DNA from: Nitrospirota bacterium | GTDB taxonomy: Bacteria; Nitrospirota; Thermodesulfovibrionia; Thermodesulfovibrionales; UBA6898 | Direction of reading: 5' to 3' | DNA length: 64,000 nucleotides | Assembly: GCA_016214855.1 (NCBI GenBank) | Contig: JACRMT010000013.1 | Coordinates: 124,001 to 188,000, forward strand | Shown here: in pieces, positions 58,630-64,000 of the stretch | Numbering within the stretch: position 1 is the stretch's first letter | Layout of the letters: every line of letters starts with the position of its first letter | Made by a program: the position numbers and the translations under genes | Notes under the pieces: generated by a model | What the model was told of the DNA's origin: nothing | Database searches by the model: none | Seen by the model: only the letters and a program-made list of their open reading frames with translations

Positions 58630-60339
58630 TCATTTTTCACTTCGTATGTCGAGCCGCTGTCTCAGCTCACGGACCCTCGCCTCAGCGTATTCCTGAGATC
58701 CGGGAACATTATTAAAGGTAGTAAGTCTCAGATAGAATTCATAATCGGCAAGGGCCTCGTCATATCTGCCGAGTTTTTCGTAAGCAATCCCCCGGTTAAT
58801 TCGAGCGTCCCGCGCCATAGGCTCAAAGCTCAGAGCTTCCGAGTAGTAGTACAGCGCCTTCTCAAAATCGCCCTGCTCCATCTGTATATACCCGAGCGGG
58901 GCATAGACCGTCTGCAATTCACGATCCAGAGACAGGGCTTCTTCAAACTCCTTTTCAGCCAATACAAGGTCATTCGGTCCCCGCCTGTCAAGATAAGCAC
59001 TGCCGAGATTAAGATGCCCATGTGGATTTTCTGGATACTGCTCCACTACACGTGTAAAAAGAGTCATATCGCTCCGCCAGTCCATATTGCGCCTAATCGT
59101 CAATACCGCCAGAAGCAGAAGAATAAGCGCAGCTCCGGCATAAACATACCTGCGCGCTGCATTGCGGGACGGCATTCGAAGCGCCGCCTGATCAGCCACA
59201 ACAAGCCATATTCCAATCGCAGGAATGTAAAGAAAACGGTCAGCCATCTGTACACCCGAAAAAAAAACAATGCCGCTCACCGGAAGCCAGAATAAAATGA
59301 GCCACGCAAGACCAAAAACAGTGCAACTGCTGCGGCTTTTGATAAGAAGCCATCCACCGATACCGAGAATCGAAATCCACCCAATCACAAGGGGCAAAAC
59401 AAAAAGGGAAAAATCGCCGGGAATGGCATACCTAGGGCTGAAAGATAAAGGCCAGACAACTGACAACAAGTAATGGGGAAGAATGTAAAAATTATTGATC
59501 AACCGCTCTCCAAGACCTGGAACGACATACATCTCACGAAGCTTTTCCGAGCTAAATCCGGGCATAAGACCTTCCTGAATACCGAGCCCCGAGAGCGTCA
59601 TCCAGCGCATGACAAGGTAGCCTGCGACTGCAGCAATGTACGGCAATAATCTTATAACTGCCCGGGGCCTTGTCCCCGTCGTATTCTTGAGCAGAGGAAA
59701 AATCTCCTGAGCTACGATGAAAGGTACAATCATCAAAGCTGTTTCTTTGGAAAAAAGCCCTCCTAGTAATAAAAATGCTCCGGCAAAGGCACCAGCAAAG
59801 TTATCATGAATAACGCTCCGGCGATGACTAAGGTAGGCTGCCAGCAGAAAGAAACATGCAAGCAGCGTATTGCGGCCACCCGAAATAAAATTAACGCCCT
59901 CGGTATGGAGCGGATGGACTGCAAAGAGAAAGCCGACAAGAAGCGCAGCGTTCCCGTCGTTAATCAGTGATCTTGCAAGTCGATAGACAAGAAATGCATT
60001 CGCTGCATGAAGCAGAACATTAAAGAGATGCATCATAAAAGGATTTAATCCGTGCAGCCGGTCCTCAAGCATAAAGGCAAGGTAGGTCAGAGGCCGATAA
60101 AAGGGGAGGAGTTGCATATCGCTGGATGTATCAATAACACCGAAGAGTGAAATGGGAGATCCCCTAAGGGCAGGATTGTTCAAAACAACACTGTGATCGT
60201 CTCCGACAAAGCCGTTTTGAAGGGAATTTGCGTAAACGACAAATGCAAGCACAGCCACCGCTAAGGTATAGAGCAATTCTCTTCTTTTCTCTCCGGTCAT
60301 ACTATGTATATAATATTCTGAATCAGGTCTCGTTGTCAT
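58630..60339 (-). CDS. GT-C-type membrane protein with C-terminal TPR repeats, paralogue 3
   Basis: About 569 residues from ATG 60339; GTG 60348 and ATG 60300 are alternatives. Same layout as the two paralogues at 51837 and 53565: VGDDHSVVLNNPALRGSPIS and FYRPLTYLAFMLEDRLHGL near 50-80, VNFISGGRNTLLACFFLLA near 155, and TPR units from about 440 (NPHGHLNLGSAYLDRRGPND, RINRGIAYEKLGRYDEALAD). Downstream of the radical SAM pair. Confidence 0.78.
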   Translation of the reverse strand: MTTRPDSEYYIHSMTGEKRRELLYTLAVAVLAFVVYANSLQNGFVGDDHSVVLNNPALRGSPISLFGVIDTSSDMQLLPFYRPLTYLAFMLEDRLHGLNPFMMHLFNVLLHAANAFLVYRLARSLINDGNAALLVGFLFAVHPLHTEGVNFISGGRNTLLACFFLLAAYLSHRRSVIHDNFAGAFAGAFLLLGGLFSKETALMIVPFIVAQEIFPLLKNTTGTRPRAVIRLLPYIAAVAGYLVMRWMTLSGLGIQEGLMPGFSSEKLREMYVVPGLGERLINNFYILPHYLLSVVWPLSFSPRYAIPGDFSLFVLPLVIGWISILGIGGWLLIKSRSSCTVFGLAWLILFWLPVSGIVFFSGVQMADRFLYIPAIGIWLVVADQAALRMPSRNAARRYVYAGAALILLLLAVLTIRRNMDWRSDMTLFTRVVEQYPENPHGHLNLGSAYLDRRGPNDLVLAEKEFEEALSLDRELQTVYAPLGYIQMEQGDFEKALYYYSEALSFEPMARDARINRGIAYEKLGRYDEALADYEFYLRLTTFNNVPGSQEYAEARVRELRQRLDIRSEK

Positions 60340-60357
60340 CTTGTACACCGTCTCGTC

Positions 60358-61461
60358 TCATCTGTAACCAGGCTTAAACAGAATATTCAATTCCGCCTGA
60401 CAATTGAGCGTGCACTTACGGCAATGTACAAGCTCTTTTCGCGTTTGATTATATGTCATTGAATACCAGAATTTTTCGAGGCTGCCCTCTCTGATATTTC
60501 CTGCGGACTTACGCCAATTATACCAAGGTACGCAGGGATAGATCTCCCCATAACAATCTACAGCCAGCGAATTGTAACCTGCAAAGCACTTCAGAGGAGA
60601 AGGCTCGCCCCGAAACGAGCCAGAAAAAAGCTTCAACTGGGTCTTCGAGTTTTCGATGGCACTGCCAAAGCCTGAATTTGCAACAAGCAATTCAGTCACC
60701 TCATCTACTTTCTGCAGAAAATCCTTTGACGGTTCTGTCTCATGACTTTCATCCAGTCGGAACGTCTGCCGTGGAATAAATTCTATGCAGTCGACCTTCA
60801 GGCCCCCTGTCAGCGCAATAAGCTCTGCAACCTCCCCGATATTTTCTTCCTGCAGAACTGCAACGGTCTTGACCCTTATCGGTGCACCGATCCGGTCTCG
60901 CAGTCCGCATATAATGCCGATAGCCCTGACAGTCTTATCAAATGCCCCATGCACACCCCGGATCCGGTCGTGGGTATTCGGACACGCCCCGTCAAGAGAA
61001 ATATTGATCGAGTCAACCCTGGCCTCGATAAGCGAGACCGCCATTTTCTCATCCAGCAGCGATCCGTTCGTATTAAGATGAGTGATCAGCCCGAGCTGCT
61101 TAGTATATGCCAGCAGTTCCACAATGTCCTTCCGCAAAAGCGGTTCTCCGCCTGTAAACCCGAGCCCTGAGACGCCAAGGCTCCTGAACTCCCGAATCAG
61201 ACGTTTCATTCCGTCGGTATCCATCTCCTCATATCCCTTCTCGCACAGTTCCGCATCCCTCAGCGGCAGATCGCACATAAGGCAACGGAAATTGCACCGG
61301 TAGTTTGTAACCAGAGTTCCAAGAATAGGGCCGCAGAACGGTCTGCCTGCAATGGCGGATGCCTGGATGAGAAGATACTGTTTTGCACGAGATGCAAGCC
61401 AGCGCAGCTCGCCTTTTTTGAGACGCTCCCGGATAAAGTCGATATAGATTTTCCGGAACAT
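60358..61461 (-). CDS. Radical SAM/SPASM enzyme 1
   Basis: 367 residues. [4Fe-4S]-SAM motif CNFRCLMCDLP near 57 (CxxxCxxC), GLGFTGGEPLLRKDIVELL near 98, HLNTNGSLLDEK near 130 and SINISLDGACPNTHDRIRG near 152. A C-terminal SPASM/twitch set has CFAGYNSLAVDCYGEIYPC near 310 and CRKCTLNCQAE near 347. Its gene starts 1 base after the next radical SAM gene ends. The substrate is unknown. In this locus sugar or lipid modification is as likely as peptide modification. Confidence 0.88.
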   Translation of the reverse strand: MFRKIYIDFIRERLKKGELRWLASRAKQYLLIQASAIAGRPFCGPILGTLVTNYRCNFRCLMCDLPLRDAELCEKGYEEMDTDGMKRLIREFRSLGVSGLGFTGGEPLLRKDIVELLAYTKQLGLITHLNTNGSLLDEKMAVSLIEARVDSINISLDGACPNTHDRIRGVHGAFDKTVRAIGIICGLRDRIGAPIRVKTVAVLQEENIGEVAELIALTGGLKVDCIEFIPRQTFRLDESHETEPSKDFLQKVDEVTELLVANSGFGSAIENSKTQLKLFSGSFRGEPSPLKCFAGYNSLAVDCYGEIYPCVPWYNWRKSAGNIREGSLEKFWYSMTYNQTRKELVHCRKCTLNCQAELNILFKPGYR

Positions 61462-61462
61462 C

Positions 61463-62521
61463 TCAGCCCTTTCCGATTCCCGGCTTCAGATTCGCAAGCA
61501 GACTCTGATACGCCTCGCAAGGGGTCCAACATTGAGGACAAGTTCCCTGCCGTATTTGTTGGCGCGCATCAAGCCTTTTGTTTGAAGCCCACAAATCGCC
61601 GAGGCTGAATCCGAATTCTCGTATGTTGTCGATAGGACAGTCGTAAATGCTGCAGGAATAGACCATACCGAACGGATCAATAAAGCATGACGAGGAGAGC
61701 GCCTCGCAATTCACGGGCGTCTTGCCTTCAAGGAGGTATTTGCGCGCGCATTTCTGATAGCGGCGTTCAAGGAAGCCGACAGGCGTAAACACATGATCCC
61801 GGCGAAGCCTACTGATAGGCTCAAGGACACCTGCCACCCTGCCAGGCTCAGAAATACCCGGGTGCTCCATATTGCCGTAATAGTGAGACGATGCATGCGA
61901 TACATTAACATGAAGATCCCGGTAATGAATGCCAGCAACACGGGCCTGCACAGCGCTGAAAGTTTCAGAAAAGGCATTGAAGTTGGCGTCCTGGAGCGTC
62001 ATACCCATGTACACCTCGAATCTTTTGCTGCGCATCTCCCTAAGCAGCCGGTAAGTCTCCACCGCCCTGTCCCACGCGCCGGATTGACCTCTTAGTCTGT
62101 CATGCAACTCGGGAGGCCCATCAACGCTGACCGTAACCATAATCCTCGGGATGCGTGTACTGCGGATAAACTTCCTGATAACCCCTGCGATAAGCTTGGT
62201 CTCGTAACCGTTAGTAGGAAAATTGAGTAGATAGAGCGAGCGGCAATTACGATCAATAATACGGAGGATCGCGGGCAGATCCTGGCGAAGAAAAATCTCA
62301 CCGCCGCTGAGATTGATCCACGAAAAATGAGGTGATCTTCGAAAAAACGACTCAATCTCGTCCATTGACAGTTCAGGCGCATCTGCTTTTCGCCAGATGC
62401 CGCAGATGCTGCATTTGAGCTGACATCTGTACGTGAGGGCAAAAGTCAGCTTATAGGGAAGCGACAGATCCTGTAGATTACTCGCTAAAATGTTTTTTGC
62501 CAAATTGATCAATCGAAGCAT
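61463..62521 (-). CDS. Radical SAM/SPASM enzyme 2
   Basis: 352 residues. CQLKCSICGIW near 33 (CxxxCxxC), INLSGGEIFLRQDLPAIL near 72 and MVTVSVDGPPELHDRLRGQ near 127. C-terminal Cys set: CEALSSSCFIDPFGMVYSC near 280 and GTCPQCWTPCEAY near 333, a SPASM-type arrangement. Sits 1 base after the GT9 gene and 1 base before the first radical SAM gene, a tightly packed operon. Confidence 0.88.
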   Translation of the reverse strand: MLRLINLAKNILASNLQDLSLPYKLTFALTYRCQLKCSICGIWRKADAPELSMDEIESFFRRSPHFSWINLSGGEIFLRQDLPAILRIIDRNCRSLYLLNFPTNGYETKLIAGVIRKFIRSTRIPRIMVTVSVDGPPELHDRLRGQSGAWDRAVETYRLLREMRSKRFEVYMGMTLQDANFNAFSETFSAVQARVAGIHYRDLHVNVSHASSHYYGNMEHPGISEPGRVAGVLEPISRLRRDHVFTPVGFLERRYQKCARKYLLEGKTPVNCEALSSSCFIDPFGMVYSCSIYDCPIDNIREFGFSLGDLWASNKRLDARQQIRQGTCPQCWTPCEAYQSLLANLKPGIGKG

Positions 62522-62522
62522 A

Positions 62523-63719
62523 TCAAGATCGCTTTTCTCCTGCAGACTGCGGCAGGCACACCTCTTCTATCTTTTGAAAAACCTCTTGCGCACTTATTCT
62601 GGCCATACAAGCTCCTTTGCCTGCAGGATGTCTGCATACATGAATTTTCGCATTGAAATTCGTAATGCAGGGGCTGCATTCAAGCTTCTTGTATATTGCC
62701 AGTCCGCTCTCTCCCCATGGGCCGTAGAGGTCCGGCGTATTTGGTCCATATAATCCGATCACAGGTGTTCCGAGTGCAGAGGCTATATGCACCGCAGACG
62801 TATCAGCAGAGACAACCAGTTCACTCTCTGCAATAAGAGACAAATACTCCGCGAAGTCCAGGAACCCCACTGCGTTGATAACCCTGCTCCGGTGCCGTAA
62901 TGATAACATTATCTCATCTGCTATGCTGGCCTCACAATGCAGGCCGGTCAGCACAACGGTGATATCGCCGCGCCCAGTCAGAAGATTAGACAACTCTCTA
63001 AGCGATGCAGCTGGCCACCGTCGCTCAGCGAAATTATCACTCGTGCCGATATGCAGAATAATAGCCCTTCCCTCAATGCCGAATCGACCTAAAATATTCC
63101 CGCTAGTCCTCACGATTGAGGGATCTCCCGGAAAAACTTCCTGAGCTGCGTGCCCTCTACCCGAAGCTGCGCCAGCAGCCCGAGCCAGCAATACGTAGGA
63201 CTGGGTAACATGAATGCAGTCATCATACTGCACCGGCATGGTATACATACAATGCCGATGCTGACCCTCGGTGCAAAATCCTATGGATTCGGGGATTCCG
63301 GAGACTGCACAGAGCACGGCAGAAAACCGCGCAAACTGCTCAAAGTCGATCACTAGATCGTAATCATTCATTCTCAGACTCCGAAGAACGTTGAAAGAGC
63401 TGCGGATAAATCCAATGCCCCGGTGAGTATCAATGACATGAATATTCCGGAAAATCCGAAGGGTAGATGCCGCCTTCAAATTCGGCTGAAGAGTTAGCAA
63501 GTCAATATGGCTCTCTGGATACCGGCTGCGCAGGGCATTCAATGCTGGAAGCATCATAAAGAGATTGCCGATCCCCCAAAACTTCATCACCAGAATACGC
63601 CTGCATTCCTTATTTTCTATTTCAGATTTGTGTATACTTCGCGCTCTGAATAGGCTTAGAACCTGAAGCAGGGGTATCCCTGCATACTCATCGATATATC
63701 TGATCAGTTTCCAGTTCAT
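62523..63719 (-). CDS. GT9-family (heptosyltransferase-like) glycosyltransferase
   Basis: 398 residues. ILVMKFWGIGNLFMMLPALN near 43, VIDFEQFARFSAVLCAVSGI near 122, ILHIGTSDNFAERRWPAAS near 222 and the donor-binding VVSADTSAVHIASALGTPV with GLYGPNTPDLYGPWG near 305. This is the ADP-heptose:LPS heptosyltransferase superfamily. A C-terminal Cys/His-rich tail (CRHPAGKGACMARI) is unusual for the family. Starts inside the upstream gene's stop (ATGA). Confidence 0.85.
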   Translation of the reverse strand: MNWKLIRYIDEYAGIPLLQVLSLFRARSIHKSEIENKECRRILVMKFWGIGNLFMMLPALNALRSRYPESHIDLLTLQPNLKAASTLRIFRNIHVIDTHRGIGFIRSSFNVLRSLRMNDYDLVIDFEQFARFSAVLCAVSGIPESIGFCTEGQHRHCMYTMPVQYDDCIHVTQSYVLLARAAGAASGRGHAAQEVFPGDPSIVRTSGNILGRFGIEGRAIILHIGTSDNFAERRWPAASLRELSNLLTGRGDITVVLTGLHCEASIADEIMLSLRHRSRVINAVGFLDFAEYLSLIAESELVVSADTSAVHIASALGTPVIGLYGPNTPDLYGPWGESGLAIYKKLECSPCITNFNAKIHVCRHPAGKGACMARISAQEVFQKIEEVCLPQSAGEKRS

Positions 63720-64000
63720 GACATCAACGTATCGTCCCGCCCCGGGTAGTTATGATAAAGTTTCCTGAAATTTATGCCAATGCCGAGGATTCCGAACAGG
63801 CTGCCGACCACATATCCAATACCGGATGCAATAATTGCGACAAAGGTGACAGGAACTTCCCTAAGCCTGCCGGAATAACGCACGGCTTCTACCATCACCA
63901 ACAGGCCGCAGGTCCCGAGGATACCCCCGCACAGAAGCCAAAAGAGACTGTTGACAAATCCCAGTGCAGCCGCTGCCACCAGGATTGCTCCAGCTAAAGG
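63716..64000 (-). CDS. Integral membrane protein, 5' end outside window
   Basis: The frame is open to the window edge; the part inside (about 94 residues) contains helices PLAGAILVAAAALGFVNSLF, LCGGILGTCGLLVMVEAV and TFVAIIASGIGYVVGSLFG. Ends GRDDTLMS with the stop overlapping the GT9 start. A GTG at 63979 could start a shorter product, but the upstream hydrophobic residues suggest translation begins beyond the window. Family not recognised. Confidence 0.6.
   Translation of the reverse strand, partial: PLAGAILVAAAALGFVNSLFWLLCGGILGTCGLLVMVEAVRYSGRLREVPVTFVAIIASGIGYVVGSLFGILGIGINFRKLYHNYPGRDDTLMS

Overview
The window reads as a chromosomal segment of a Gram-negative, probably anaerobic or microaerophilic bacterium. 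Supporting signs are a four-subunit pyruvate:ferredoxin oxidoreductase, a four-heme periplasmic cytochrome, a lipoprotein-type solute receptor, a GspG-like pseudopilin, split b/b' ATP synthase subunits and MglA/roadblock pairs. Gene content and order look most like Nitrospirota (Thermodesulfovibrio-like) or a Deltaproteobacterium-type lineage. That placement is inference from gene neighbourhoods, not from a marker alignment. No rRNA, tRNA, CRISPR array, transposase or phage gene was seen.

Layout. 1-3.6 kb: a tightly overlapping rightward operon of zwf (5' end outside the window), pgl, a fatty-acid-hydroxylase-type membrane protein and two small sugar/nucleotidyl-transferase-like proteins (the TIGR04283 and TIGR04282 types), met head-on by an FAD oxidoreductase of the SelD-N-terminal type and a UROD-superfamily protein. 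5.9-12.1 kb: two large PAS-rich hybrid histidine kinases. 12.1-23.7 kb: leftward housekeeping genes, including a branched-chain amino-acid receptor and thiE, then accC-accB-efp-pepP-aroQ, a roadblock/TPR pair, and coaBC-rpoZ-gmk-remA-yicC. 23.8-27.9 kb: rightward por operon and a roadblock/MglA pair. 27.9-38.5 kb: a Mur ligase, SPOR protein, zinc-ribbon membrane protein, U32 protein, rnhA, an SspB-like protein, a Xer recombinase, an exonuclease, two heme proteins, a TrmN6-like methyltransferase and gph. 38.6-45.7 kb: ald and a leftward ATP synthase operon (b', b, delta, alpha, gamma, beta, epsilon) without a and c subunits. 45.9-50.7 kb: a B12-binding radical SAM enzyme, small unknown genes, a lone pseudopilin and a LuxE-like ligase. 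51-64 kb: a surface-glycan or glycolipid-type locus with a GT2, three paralogous GT-C/TPR membrane proteins, a DUF5989 peptide, an SxtJ-like protein, a NodU-type carbamoyltransferase, an SGNH hydrolase, two SPASM-type radical SAM enzymes and a GT9.

The two most unusual observations are these. First, a family of seven-base tandem repeats (GCTGANN and its reverse complement) fills gaps in and around the ATP synthase operon. At atpF, two different heptamer arrays lie inside the coding sequence and encode most of the apparent signal peptide. Second, the 51-64 kb locus is a dense, largely overlapping leftward operon combining carbamoyl transfer, an SGNH esterase fold, TPR-bearing GT-C proteins and two tandem radical SAM enzymes. 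It is a candidate for an undescribed surface-glycan modification system.

All functional calls come from reading motifs and general family knowledge; no database search was run.
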